This document shows positions 30,976 through 41,981 of a DNA stretch of 64,000 nucleotides, in pieces. The notes beneath the pieces are model-generated. The model was not told where the DNA came from. It saw only the letters and a program-made list of their open reading frames with translations, and made no database searches. This DNA is from Aplectana chamaeleonis (taxonomy: Eukaryota > Nematoda > Chromadorea > Rhabditida > Cosmocercidae): NCBI GenBank assembly GCA_029168955.1, contig JAPDOI010000194.1:558001-622000 (forward strand), in the 5' to 3' direction. A program made the translations under genes and the position numbers. The first letter of the stretch is position 1, and the number at the start of each line of letters is the position of its first letter.

Positions 30976-31550
30976 GCACAGTGCAACATCTGGAGTAAAA
31001 TTTGATATTATAGCCCGCCCAGCGTGAGTAGCAACCCTGCCAAGCGCGAGATCTCAATTCGCTGTAATAAATGAGAAACTTCAAGGAAAAATTCGGCTCC
31101 GCCCCAAAAGCCTAACTGCATCGCCCCGGAAAGAGAACCAAGAGCTCTGCTATTGTACATTTTGCTTTTGAGCATCGCCACACAAACAAAATTTTCCGTT
31201 TGCAAAAATTTGGGTTATCTTTTCGGGGTCGAAACGCTTGATTATGCTTTTATGGTGTTGTGAGCGGGGTCGACTTTTTCCGTGTAGTTTCTCACTTTTT
31301 TGATCGAATTGAGTTCTCGAGCTTGACAGGGTTGCTATACACGGTGGGCGGACTATAATATCGAATTTTACCCCTTAGGTACAGTCCCGCACAATTTTTC
31401 GCAGAAAAAGCATTTTGCGGCGTTTTTTTGCGCTCACAAAGCGCTGCATCGCTATAACTTGCTTCAAAGTGGTCCGATTTCAATTTTGAAGTAATTTCTA
31501 TATTGCTTTCATTGAGTCCTCTGATCACAGTGGTATCTCTTTTTTATACG
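30976..31550. repeat. Partial GGCACAG-family element
   Basis: It begins TTGAAGGCACAGTGCAAC and contains GCCAAGCGCGAGATCTCAATTC and CTGATCACAGTGGTATCTC, both also in the complete copies at 43535-43990, 44014-44497 and 31714-32188. The right end is not found. Confidence 0.5.
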
Positions 31551-31713
31551 AAAGTATTAGAAAACAATAGATTGAACGCTAGAAGTGCATCGAAAAATGC
31601 ATATGCACGACATTGAGGTCTCAAGTTTCGCTATCTCCACTTGGTTCAAATATTGGAGCAAGAAGAGAACCCCGAATGCGGATTTCCGCCTTAAAAAAGG
31701 AAGCTGCCTTCAA

Positions 31714-32188
31714 AGGCACAGAACACCCAGAAGATGATTTTTTTAGTTTTTATGCTGGTCTTGATGAGGGTCACACTCTGATCACAGTGGTATCTCTTTT
31801 TTCGTCCAAGACCCCCTATGAACAGAGTTATGGCTTATTAAAGATGCCTATATTTAAAGGGTGAAAAATTGGCGGATGAGTTGTTTCTTCTCTTCATTCG
31901 CAATCGTTGCCTGAGAGCGAGCCAGGATAAGGAGACAGTCTGACTATGGTCTGAAGAACGACGAATTGTTGAGAATTCAGTCATTCATCTAGCCGCTACA
32001 GAGTTTGGAAATCTGGTGAGGGGTGTTGCCCGTGGTGGTGAGCGAAGCAGGTCGGGCCTAAGGTGGTCGCCTATATCTCGCTCATTCGGAGGAATTGAGA
32101 TCTCGCACTTGGCACGTCTTATAAAGGAGGGGTCTACTAGACAATCAGCTGAAATCACAAAATTCATATGTGAGGGTGTAGTGTGACT
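31714..32188. mobile_element. 475-bp GGCACAG-family MITE with TCAA target
   Basis: The left end is AGGCACAGAACACCC; the right end is diverged (GAGGGTGTAGTGTGACT). TCAA flanks both sides (31710-31713, 32189-32192), in the place where sister copies have TTAA. The orientation is inverse to the copies at 43535 and 44014. No coding frame. Confidence 0.65.
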
Positions 32189-32617
32189 TCAAGGTACACA
32201 ACGGCTTGTTTGGTGGGGGGTGTGGGGGGGGGTTAGGTGTTCTCACCGCGTTTTCTGAGACGACGCATTACGAATTATCCATGTCGAATTGGTATAGAGT
32301 GTACTGTCGCATATGAGAAAGCTTGCCAGAAGCCTGTATGAAGGGAAAGCAAACCACAGATAAAGTCGAGTATCTTTGCAGCCATCTTTCAGAAAAGACA
32401 CAGAAGGGATATCAAATTGGGGAATAGTTATGTAAGCAAAGAAAGTATGAGGACTGCTTCATAAGTATCGTACGCGTATCTAGATTTCGCGGGATGCGTG
32501 CCTACTCCTACTCGCTAAACTTTAACCACCAATACTCTGCTCGAAATCTATTCTAAGATCCACCAAAAACGTCCTTTTACATGAGACAGTATGCCATCGC
32601 AAGGAATTAGGACCTCC

Positions 32618-33285
32618 GCCAACGCGTAGCTAAATGCCTCACACGGAAACCAGAGATGCCCTGGGTTTCGGAGGCATCTAGTCTGATTTTGACACGAGAA
32701 TTTACGTAAATACGGAAAGTTAAGCCTCAGTTGGTGAAATTTTAGCTACAGCGCCCGCATATTCTTCGTAAATTCTCGCTACAGCACCCGCATATTCTAC
32801 GCTTATTCTCGTTGCAGCACACGGTGGATCGACCCACCCAGTCTTGATCTGTACTAGAAAGACGATCCCCGCTGTGATCGAGCGCATCGCCGTTTCTTCC
32901 CCACGGCCTGCAGCATACCAGCGGCCAAAATTATCCCTTGCAAGGTCTTGCAGAGAGCGACACGGGGTCACCCTCCACGACCACCCACAGAGTATCAAGT
33001 TTTCCGTGGGTTGACTGTGCCAATACTGTTCAAACCGCATCCCTGCGTTCCGCGTAGCCAACGCGGGTTTGAGATTGAATTCAACACACTGTCGCGAAAT
33101 CCGTAGATTCTCGCTACAAAATTATAGCGAGAATATACGGGCTTAGCGTCAGAGAGAACAGTTGTTCGAACGACACAAGAATATGCGGGTTTTAGCTATC
33201 GTAGCTAAAACCCTTAAATTCTCGCTACATGGAATGGGGCGGCGTTTCAGGCCGCGCCCTCGGAGGCATCTAGCTACGCGTTGGC
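32618..33285. mobile_element. 668-bp TIR element (GCCAACGCGTAGCTA)
   Basis: GCCAACGCGTAGCTA with ATGCCTC on the left matches GAGGCATCTAGCTACGCGTTGGC on the right in reverse complement. The interior at 32745-32816 has a ~40-bp tandem repeat built on ATTCTCGCTACAGC-CCCGCATATTCT, echoed inversely at 33105-33235. No target duplication was verified. Confidence 0.65.
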
Positions 33286-34929
33286 AAAGACGCAACTGCC
33301 TTTTTAATCGGTAAGCAGATCATTAAATGATTGGGAGTGCACCGCTATATTTCTCCATGTCTCAGTATTCTGCTGTTTTTGATAATAGAAATCCTGAGCT
33401 CTATACAAGTACCCCCAAAGATTAGGTTGTTCACAGTAGAATAAAAATAGAGAGCATATAAATCATTAAATCTGAAGTAAACTAGGAAATCTGTATATTA
33501 CCAAACATGTTTTAGTGATTTTTAATCATTTTCATCGAAATCCAGGAAGAATGCATTCAAGTGAGCTTTCAGATCGGATAAGCAGGGTGAGGCACGCGCA
33601 ACATGCGCCCGGCGGGAGGCGGACACGCGGTTTTTTGGCACGGTCTGAGTCTGGGGTCTTGCCCATACACTTTTTAGTTCCAAGCGTGAGCGATTTACCT
33701 GTTCACCTGCGCGGCCCCCTCAAAGGTGGTAATTTTATGCAAAATTCACATTTTCGTTGCATCAAGTCTTCCAAAAAAATCTGGTACTTTATTGATCATC
33801 AAATCGAACGCCGTCTAGAAGAAAAAAAAGGATTTTCGTTAGGTTTGAGATGGTACATTCGAGTAAAATAGTTTCTTGCGAGCAATGTGAATGGTCCAGC
33901 TCGGTCAAAGCTGATGAATTATACTGAAAAAGATGATGAGTCGTCATTCTCATAGGATGATAGTTGTGTGGAACTGACCGAAAATTTGAAAAACGTTCAA
34001 CCCTTTTGAAATAATTTATTCAGTGTGTTCTACAAGATTCGACAACAACTTGAGTTTTTTTCGAATCTTGAAGGTGTTCTTACTTTAAAATTCGTTTTCA
34101 TGACTTTGAACTTTACTCGCATTTTCCAGTGAAACATATTTTTTTGATTTTGGACAAGAAAATGGAGCGAAATGGATCATCCGTTTTCTTCACGAAAAAA
34201 ACTATGCTCACAATATTCAAAGCAGACAGTTCTCAAAATTTACTTTGCATTTTATTCAACAATTTTAAACCATCCTGAGAAAGTTCACGACAATAATTTC
34301 GAAAGAGGAAAACATTTTTATTGAATCATTGCTTGTTCGGAAGGAAAAAATCACCATTTATAGAGAGATCGCCAAATGATGGATACTCTGATATTTGCAA
34401 TTCCGTTCGCCCCAGACATTCCTCTAACCAGTGCAAATTTCAGTAAATTAAGAATATTCTGAGGAAACTTCCATCTTTGGGATATGTGGGTATAACGTTT
34501 TTCCCAAAGAAAGCCATGATTCGTCTTCAAAATCGAGAAAAACAGAATATTGTGCCTAATTCTTATCTTTACGGTCACAAAACCGAGTGAAAATAGATTC
34601 TTGTTTAGGGATAGAGAATATCTCTGTTGAGGAATGTTTTTGGGACACGTACATTCACTACCGACCTAGGCCTGTGTTGAACGGCCCTCGCAAACGCGTG
34701 CCAGATACGAGGCAGTCTTACATGGGCATGAGACAGTCGGCAATGCGAGCATCATTTCCTCGATCGGTGGCGAAGATCAAAGGATATAATCAAGGGTGAA
34801 ACTCCCGTGAGGGATATCAATAGGCCTCCCTGGGGTCTTTATCTTTGATGGGTCGCTGCAGCGCTGCTGCTGAAAGCGACATATCACCTGCGAAATAAAA
34901 ATTACAAGAAAAAGGGAAAGATCATAAAT
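33286..34929. other. hAT-like element interior, unassigned
   Basis: AT-rich sequence. A 118-codon frame at 33515-33871 and a 75-codon minus frame at 34578-34351 match nothing I recognise and have no supporting context. Confidence 0.35.
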
Positions 34930-35060
34930 GAGGAGCAGCAGTTGGGGCCACAATGAAGAGCAGCAGTTGGGGCGACGACTGGAGCAGTTGGGGCAACTGT
35001 AGCAGCAGGTGGGGCAACTATACGAGCAGCAGTTGGGGCAGTCAGCGGAGCAAGAGGACA
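34930..35060. repeat. AGCAGCAGTTGGGGC minisatellite-like tract
   Basis: At least five imperfect repeats of AGCAGCAGTTGGGGC with variable spacers. On the minus strand they read as Cys-Pro-Asn-Cys-Cys-Ser type repeats in a 179-codon frame (35316-34777); that frame is probably a by-product of the repeat. Confidence 0.65.
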
Positions 35061-35515
35061 CAACGTGCTGCCCTGGGCAGCAGTTGGGGGAACGAAAGGG
35101 GCTTACACCTCGACGAGTAAATGCGTTAGTAATCCCCTCGTGCTGCCTTACTAAGCCGCGAGTATCTGAGTCGCCGCTGCCCGTGGTCACCTCCACCTGT
35201 CTCAGCCGAGACCCCTTCCTGGAAGACAGGCTACATATGCAAAAATCTATCTCGAATTTTGTTGCAGCCTTGGCGGTAAACAAGCGAAGAAGTTGAATCA
35301 AGAAGAAAAGCTTCACGAATTCAATGAATCTGGCTCAAAAGAAAAATCTACATATTTTCAAAAATTACCCTCAGAAGGCGTTCAGATTCCTGCCACGCCC
35401 ATCTCGTGTCATCATTTTATAGGGTTCCAATCGCAGGCCCCCAAACTTCGTGAATGATCTCAGCCAAGCTCAGATATGTTGAACGTTCGTCTGTAGCACG
35501 CACGAGAGAAAAAAG

Positions 35516-35585
35516 AAAATTACATCCGACCTCTTGTGTTCAAGCTCAGATATTCGCTTGAACACAAGAGGTCGGATGTAATTTT
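35516..35585. repeat. Perfect 29-bp inverted repeat with 12-base loop
   Basis: The arms 35516-35544 and 35557-35585 are exact complements (they include CATCCGACCTCTTGTGTTC) and the loop is CTCAGATATTCG. It lies 172 bp inside the right end of the hAT-like element. The perfection implies recent origin or selection for structure. Confidence 0.9.
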
Positions 35586-35952
35586 CAGCGTCTCATGAAA
35601 CCTTCGAAAATCCTTGCATATACCCGCTATCATAGATCGTGTTGCACTAATTTATTTCGTTTCCGGGCCCTAAAACTCGGAAACGGAAGCGGAACGGAAC
35701 AGCCCAAAAAACACAGGAAATACGGAATCGGAAACGGAACAGTTCCGCACAGTTCTGGTTTAGAGAGAAAAAGACGACAAGCATATCGCGACCACTGCCT
35801 CTAACGTGCGTTTCCGGAGCGAAAGCAAGAGACAGTGAGAGAGCAGGGGAAGCCAGAAAGAGTGGCGTGGGTTTGCCTCAGAGGTTTGAGTTAAAACAGA
35901 GGCCTGTGGCTAAATTCTCAGTGTGTGCTAGACAAATACAGTATTCACAGGG

Positions 35953-36178
<226 letters not shown>

Positions 36179-36318
36179 CTGGCATGGATCCTGAAGAGAC
36201 TTTGCGTTCCCCATTGGAGGTTATGCAAACTCAGTGCACCTATGCTACAGCATGTGGCACCGAGTTTGCGCTAACCTTCAACAGTGAACGCAGAAGTCTC
36301 TTCAGATCCACATATACG
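36179..36318. mobile_element. ~140-bp foldback element inside the (TA)n tract
   Basis: The left arm (GGATCCTGAAGAGACTTTGC, ..AAACTCAGTGC) and right arm (GCACCGAGTTTGCG.., GAAGTCTCTTCAGATCC) are near-complements over about 54 bp each, around a short loop at 36238-36258. TA repeats on both sides suggest a TA-target insertion into a longer tract. Confidence 0.8.
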
Positions 36319-36470
<152 letters not shown>

Positions 36471-36508
36471 CTTACTTGACTTAGTCGGTTGGATTTCGCC
36501 TGACGCGG

Positions 36509-36955
36509 TCATTCCGCATCTTCACCGAGGTGTGCCGTCCTAGTAGTCAGCCGTGTCCATTTTTCACGGTCTGCAGCCACAATTTGAACACATTCCATCC
36601 AGCTGTCACTATTCCATTTCCTGCGAAACGAAACATCGCGCCTGAACTGTCTTTCGATGCCAAGTGACTTTCAATCCTCTTTAACCACATCCGTCCAGAA
36701 CTTTCGCCTACGCCCAGGTGGCCGTTTCCAGACAGGACTTGGAAGCATTTTTAAAGCGTGTTGTACGAGACGATCCGGCGTTCTTCTTAGTATATGCCCG
36801 AGCAGTCGAAGTCGACTTTCCATTGCTGCTTGAGATGGCGTTAGGAGATGCTGGCACCTCCCTCGTGTCAAGCGTTGATGTACTGCGTCGATTTCCTTGT
36901 AAAGGTCTTCGTTATGGCATACACGCGGCCAGAAATATCCAAGCAAACGCCTAAA
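36509..36955 (-). pseudogene. RTE LINE C-terminal remainder, out of frame
   Basis: The frame continues as RRLLGYFWPRVCHNEDLYKE, then RLLGHILRRTPDR and WKRPPGRRRKFWTDVVKED, stopping near 36671 through a second small indel. Homology to copy 2 then continues to a stop at 36511-36509. The LGH-LRR segment is typical of RTE C-termini. Confidence 0.85.
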
Positions 36956-39531
36956 AGCTTCCTCTCCGTGCAATCCAACCTTTCCATCTGCGTTTTCGGT
37001 GCTGCCCACGTCTCCGATCCGTACATCATGATAGGGCAAATAGCGGATAGGTAGACGCGCAACTTGACTTCCTTCGCGATGGTGGTAGACCACAAACACT
37101 TGGTTAGAGAATTGAATGCAGACGTAGCTTTCGCACATCGTTGTCGAATATCCGCTGCATAACTACCATCGTTCTTCAGCAAACAGCCCAAATAACAGAA
37201 ATCGTCCACCAGTTCGATACGTTGTCCGTCCACACAAACTCCAGTTGAAGGCCTCTGAGAGACCCACATCTGCTTGCATTTGTCGGGACGAAGACGAAGT
37301 CCATAGGCTGCGGCATACTTCGAAACGAGATTCACAATCCTTTGCAGTTTTGCGTTGTTTTCAGCGAATAACACAATGTCGTCGGCGTACTCCAGGCCGA
37401 CAAGGGAGCGTCCTGATGGTGTTAGGATCACATCCGCAGGAAACTGTTCTGCAACTCTACGCATGATGTCATCAACGGCGAAGTTGAAAAGAAAAGGTCC
37501 TGCAACGGCTCCTTGCCTTGCTCCTGTTTTCACCTCGAAAGCTGACGTAAATCCGACAGGTGTACGAACTGCTGCTGTTGTTCCTTTGTTCATGTCCTCG
37601 ATTAACCGAACATACTTTTCCGGGACTCCATCTGCTCGCAGAGCATTGAGCAATCGATCACGATGAGGAGAGTCGAACGTGGCTTCGAAGTCCAAAAAAG
37701 CAAGCTGTAATGGCTTCGAAAACCGCTGCCACGATTCAATTACTCTTCTCACGACGAACACTTGGTCGATGGTCGATCTTCCAGGTCGAAAACCGGCTTG
37801 CTCATCTCTGGCCGTTCCTTCACGATGTTTGATAAGTCGCTCGAGAATGATACGTTCTAAAACCTTGTACATGACACGAAGTAGAGAGATTCCTCTGTAG
37901 TTCTTAGGATCCGTGACGGATAGCTTCTTGTGAAGAGGTACGATGATCGCATGTCTCCACGAATCGGGTATCCTTTCGCTCATCCATATGGCACGGATGG
38001 TGTTGGTCATTTCACGAATCCCAGACGGAGGAAGAGCTTTCAGCATTTCAGCAGTGATGTTGTCATCTCCACCTGCCTTTCCATTCTTCATTTTCGGGAC
38101 ACAATCCAAAACTTCAGACTCAGTCGGCGGTTCCTCACTGACATCGTAATGTGCTCTCTGAACATGCGGGAGCTCAGGTACTGATGGCGCTGGACGATTC
38201 AGTAGTGAACTGAAGTAATCCTTCCATATTGGCAGCGTCGCATCACCAACTGCAACTCCATTGGTAGTGTTCAAGACAGGAGAACATCTCTTCATCTTCC
38301 CGCTATACTGTCGCAGCAACGTGTAGGCTTTCTTCGGATTCTTCTCCTCCCAAGCCTTCTCGAACTCCTTAGCTCTACACGTCCACTCTCGTTCGCGGTC
38401 ACTTTGAAGCTGCCGACGCAACTTCCTCCTCAGACGCTTCTCCTCCACGAAGTTTCCTGCAGTTCGGAGAGCACATACTCTGTTGTAGGTAGATGTTGTT
38501 TCTTCTGAGACGTAGGCGAACTTCTTCTTAGGCTGTACAACCGGGAGTGCCTCTTTCGAAGCGTCCTGGATGCACTTGACAAAAGAATCCGCGTCGCAAA
38601 GTTTCTTCTTAGTCCGTACACCGATGTGAATAGAAACGCGTTGTCGGAAATTCCTTCTGCACTCTTCATCTCTGAGACTTGTCATGTCAATCCTCTGGAG
38701 AGGCTGAGCCCCTCGCTTCCTCTTATGAATCCTCGCAGTGAAGTTCAACAGAACAGGACGGTGATCCGAATCGAATGCGACATCCCACACAGCTCTAGAT
38801 CTTCGAATGTCCGATACTGGAATATTCCTCGTCAGGACATAGTCAAGCTGTAGTTTCAAAGTTGTCATCTTCCGCTTCCGCTGCTCTTCTGGAGATAGCC
38901 GGGTTGGTCCCTGCCACGTAAGCTGATGGCGGCGATGATTCCTCTTGAATGTCGATGCAATAACCAGACCACTGCGTTCACAAAAGTCGACAAGGCGGTA
39001 GCCATTGTCCGATGTTTGCTCCACTGGGTAGAACCATTTACCGAGTACTTCGGATTCCTGATCAAGTCCCATCTTCGCATTTGCGTCAATACCCACGACA
39101 ACAGCATGTTGACAAGGTATCCTGGCCAGCAACGTATTGAGTTCCTCATAAAACGCATCCTTCGAATTGTCTTCGGCGGTTTCAGTGGGCGCATGAGCAC
39201 TCACTATCCACAGATTGAATCCTATGTGATCCCGCACTCGTACGAATGCATTCCGGCACGAAGTTGAGCCAAACTCCTTGACCATACCATTGAAATCCTT
39301 CCTTACAGCTATTGCACAGCCTCCCACTCTCCTATCGTCAACGTTACCGCAGTAGATGGTGTACTCTCCGACGCTGATGACGGGTCTATCCTTGAGGCGG
39401 GTTTCCTGCAAAGCAGCAAACGGTGCATGGAAATAGCTCAGAAGTCTGGATAGCGCAGCTTTTTGGATATCACTCGACAGCGATCGACAGTTCAGGGTGG
39501 CGAAATTGTGGCTTGTGGCCAAAGACTCCAT
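36868..39531 (-). CDS. RTE LINE endonuclease / reverse transcriptase ORF
   Basis: An 887-codon frame from ATG at 39531. Residues ~10-240 are the APE-like endonuclease that nicks target DNA (NCRSL, LQETRL, VGIDANAKMG, SDHRPV). From about 450 comes the reverse transcriptase: KMKNGKAGGDDNITAEML, then AFLDFEATFDS (motif A, catalytic Asp), GARQGAVAGPFLFN, and EYADDIVLFAE (catalytic YADD). The C-terminal ~130 residues are lost by a one-base deletion in a T run near 36950 (four T, five in copy 2), which ends the frame at 36868. Motif A has T where copy 2 has A. It is nearly intact and of recent origin. Confidence 0.92.
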   Translation of the reverse strand: MESLATSHNFATLNCRSLSSDIQKAALSRLLSYFHAPFAALQETRLKDRPVISVGEYTIYCGNVDDRRVGGCAIAVRKDFNGMVKEFGSTSCRNAFVRVRDHIGFNLWIVSAHAPTETAEDNSKDAFYEELNTLLARIPCQHAVVVGIDANAKMGLDQESEVLGKWFYPVEQTSDNGYRLVDFCERSGLVIASTFKRNHRRHQLTWQGPTRLSPEEQRKRKMTTLKLQLDYVLTRNIPVSDIRRSRAVWDVAFDSDHRPVLLNFTARIHKRKRGAQPLQRIDMTSLRDEECRRNFRQRVSIHIGVRTKKKLCDADSFVKCIQDASKEALPVVQPKKKFAYVSEETTSTYNRVCALRTAGNFVEEKRLRRKLRRQLQSDREREWTCRAKEFEKAWEEKNPKKAYTLLRQYSGKMKRCSPVLNTTNGVAVGDATLPIWKDYFSSLLNRPAPSVPELPHVQRAHYDVSEEPPTESEVLDCVPKMKNGKAGGDDNITAEMLKALPPSGIREMTNTIRAIWMSERIPDSWRHAIIVPLHKKLSVTDPKNYRGISLLRVMYKVLERIILERLIKHREGTARDEQAGFRPGRSTIDQVFVVRRVIESWQRFSKPLQLAFLDFEATFDSPHRDRLLNALRADGVPEKYVRLIEDMNKGTTAAVRTPVGFTSAFEVKTGARQGAVAGPFLFNFAVDDIMRRVAEQFPADVILTPSGRSLVGLEYADDIVLFAENNAKLQRIVNLVSKYAAAYGLRLRPDKCKQMWVSQRPSTGVCVDGQRIELVDDFCYLGCLLKNDGSYAADIRQRCAKATSAFNSLTKCLWSTTIAKEVKLRVYLSAICPIMMYGSETWAAPKTQMERLDCTERKLLGVCLDISGRVYAITKTFTRKSTQYINA

Positions 39532-39741
39532 GACTCCCTAGGTACGGATCCTAAGGTGTTATGGACCAGAGGCCTTAGTGTGCCGGACGGCGACACCTTT
39601 ATGCAATGTGCGGGATACTTTCGCGATATAGTTGTGCACGCTATATCGCTCGAACGTTCCTGTGTACACTCAAACGTCTGCTGGGTTCAGTAGAAGCAGG
39701 GGCACCAACGAGCAGGTACCAACAGACTTGTATACACACCC

Positions 39742-40423
<682 letters not shown>

Positions 40424-40644
40424 GTTAAGTCCGTGGCTAGCTTTCTTCAATAAGAAACATTTAAATCCCACCCGCGGCTGGCGCGGGCGATTTAAATCTC
40501 ACCGGCTGCCGGTGGTATGGTAAGCTGACCATCTGCGCTCTCCTCTTGGCCTGAATCGATTAGCGGGCCGGCGCACGCGACCGCAGCGCCAGCCGCGGGT
40601 GAGACTTAAACGTTATTTTTGAGGAATCAAGCCACGGACCTAAC
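40424..40644. mobile_element. 221-bp MITE with TA target
   Basis: The left end GTTAAGTCCGTGGCTAG and right end GCCACGGACCTAAC continue as a ~60-bp inverted repeat reaching CCCGCGGCTGGCGC. TA is present on both sides. Internal CCACCCGCGGCTGGCGCGGG / CTCACCGGCTGCCGG repeats. A truncated copy is at 27075. Confidence 0.75.
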
Positions 40645-41722
40645 TATACTTTATACATTCTATCGGAAAATTTCCGGATAAATTTTACATGGCAATTTTC
40701 CCTCACTTATTTGGCTTATTTGAATACAATAAGCACATTTTCTAATGCATCAGAATTGGAATATCAGCAGATCACTCATCGCAATTTAACTAGTAATTTT
40801 GGTTGCAAGCAAATTGAAAATACGTCACAAATTTAAATTTCGGATAGGATAATCGGATAATTTCGGATAAATTTGGCCGCAAAATTCTTATCATACTAAT
40901 GGTACAATGAACCTTGATTGCAAAAGGTTCTCTTGTTGGGAAATGAACCTTAAATTGAAGAAAGGAAGCTGTTTTTGTTTTCATTCGAAAGCGATCGGAT
41001 GGAATGTATACTATACCATACAGCAATTTGCAGGTCACATTCCGAACTTCATGTATTTGACCGTAACAAGCATTATACAGTTGAATGGCCATGCACACAT
41101 AGATCCTAATTCACCTCTCAAAAGAGCTGATTTCGGAGAAAGCCATTAGCAGGACGCTAATGATGCGAAGACTGGTCGCTGTTAGAGCTAGGGTGGCAAG
41201 CGTCCGCAACAGACAGTCCCGAGCCCCGACTGCAAGTGGGATGAAAGTCATAACTGCTCAGGTATAATCCGAGTAAGCTGCCTTGGCGGGAGAAGTGAAC
41301 TGGGAGTGGCTCCACAAATGATGTAGACCGCAATGGCCACTCTAAATTCTCCAGTTAAACTTTTTTTTGAAAATTAGGTACTCTAAGAAAGGAGCAGAAA
41401 CAAAAATATGGCGATGACCTCTTTTAGCAGCGGGACCACACGTGATTTCTTGGATCACGGTGGGTGGAGGGAGGGTGGTGGTGGTTTTCCGACAGCGAGG
41501 GAGGCCGGGAAACTCCGTGTTCCTTACAATCACGCGAGTCGCTCCTCCGTCACTCGTCCAATCACGCGTCCCGTTTCCCCGGCTTTCTTGCGGTTGGAAA
41601 ACTTGACGATCGCCCCGTTGGCTCACATGCCGTCATGGATTCTTGACACAACTGTTCAATCAACGTACCCAACATAGTCGTCGCCAAAGTGTGTGTTGCG
41701 GAAAACAATCTACTGTGCTTCT
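40645..41722. other. Unassigned region
   Basis: No recognised gene or repeat. It contains several short frames on both strands without family resemblance, and a poorly conserved GGGTGGAGGGAGGGTGGTGG purine tract near 41461. Confidence 0.35.
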
Positions 41723-41981
41723 CTGGGCCAAATTCCGCTACGCAATCGCGTCTCGACACGCTCTGCGGCCGCACGCGCTCTAGTCAGTCGAGTTTTCAGC
41801 GCCAAAGCCGACTCGATTTGGCTTTTTTATACAGTTTTCTCCAATTTTGTATAGTTTCCAGTTTCCAAAACCAACCTAAAGTCAACAAATCGGCGGCGGC
41901 TGCGCTGGAAACCATTCCGACTCGAAAGCGCGCGGCCGCAAGGCGTGTCGAAACGCGATTGCGGACCGGAGTTTGGCCCAG
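41723..41981. mobile_element. ~259-bp MITE, CTGGGCCAAATTCCG family, copy 2
   Basis: The complete copy: both ends (CTGGGCCAAATTCCG, CGGAGTTTGGCCCAG), CGTCTCGACACGC subterminal blocks and the ACTCGATTTGGCTTTTT interior are present. The flanks TGTGCTTCT / AGAAACACA are themselves complementary, so the true TIR may be longer. Confidence 0.85.

Larger units (their letters stand above)
29916..35757. mobile_element. 5.8-kb hAT-like element
   Basis: The left end CAGGGCTGTGCGGAACTGTT and right end, read inward, CAGAACTGTGCGGAACTGTT match at 18 of 20 bases and are flanked by a perfect 8-bp duplication, GTTTAGAG (29908-29915, 35758-35765). Eight-base duplications and CAGGG-type ends are typical of hAT. 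Subterminal GGAAACGGAACGG-type repeats occur at both ends (29945-30020, 35675-35740). The interior has no recognisable hAT transposase (no long frame) and carries nested elements, a Cys-rich repeat tract and a perfect hairpin. It shares CAGGGCTGTGCG with the element at 55789-57641. Confidence 0.82.

Noticed and set aside
34777..35316. 179-codon minus frame with Cys-Pro-Asn-Cys repeats resembling a metal-binding protein
   Set aside because: The Cys pattern is created by the AGCAGCAGTTGGGGC repeat; no signal peptide or homologous context.
38865..39267. Frames opposite the RTE endonuclease (and their mirror at 53941-54282)
   Set aside because: Antisense shadows of the 887-codon ORF.
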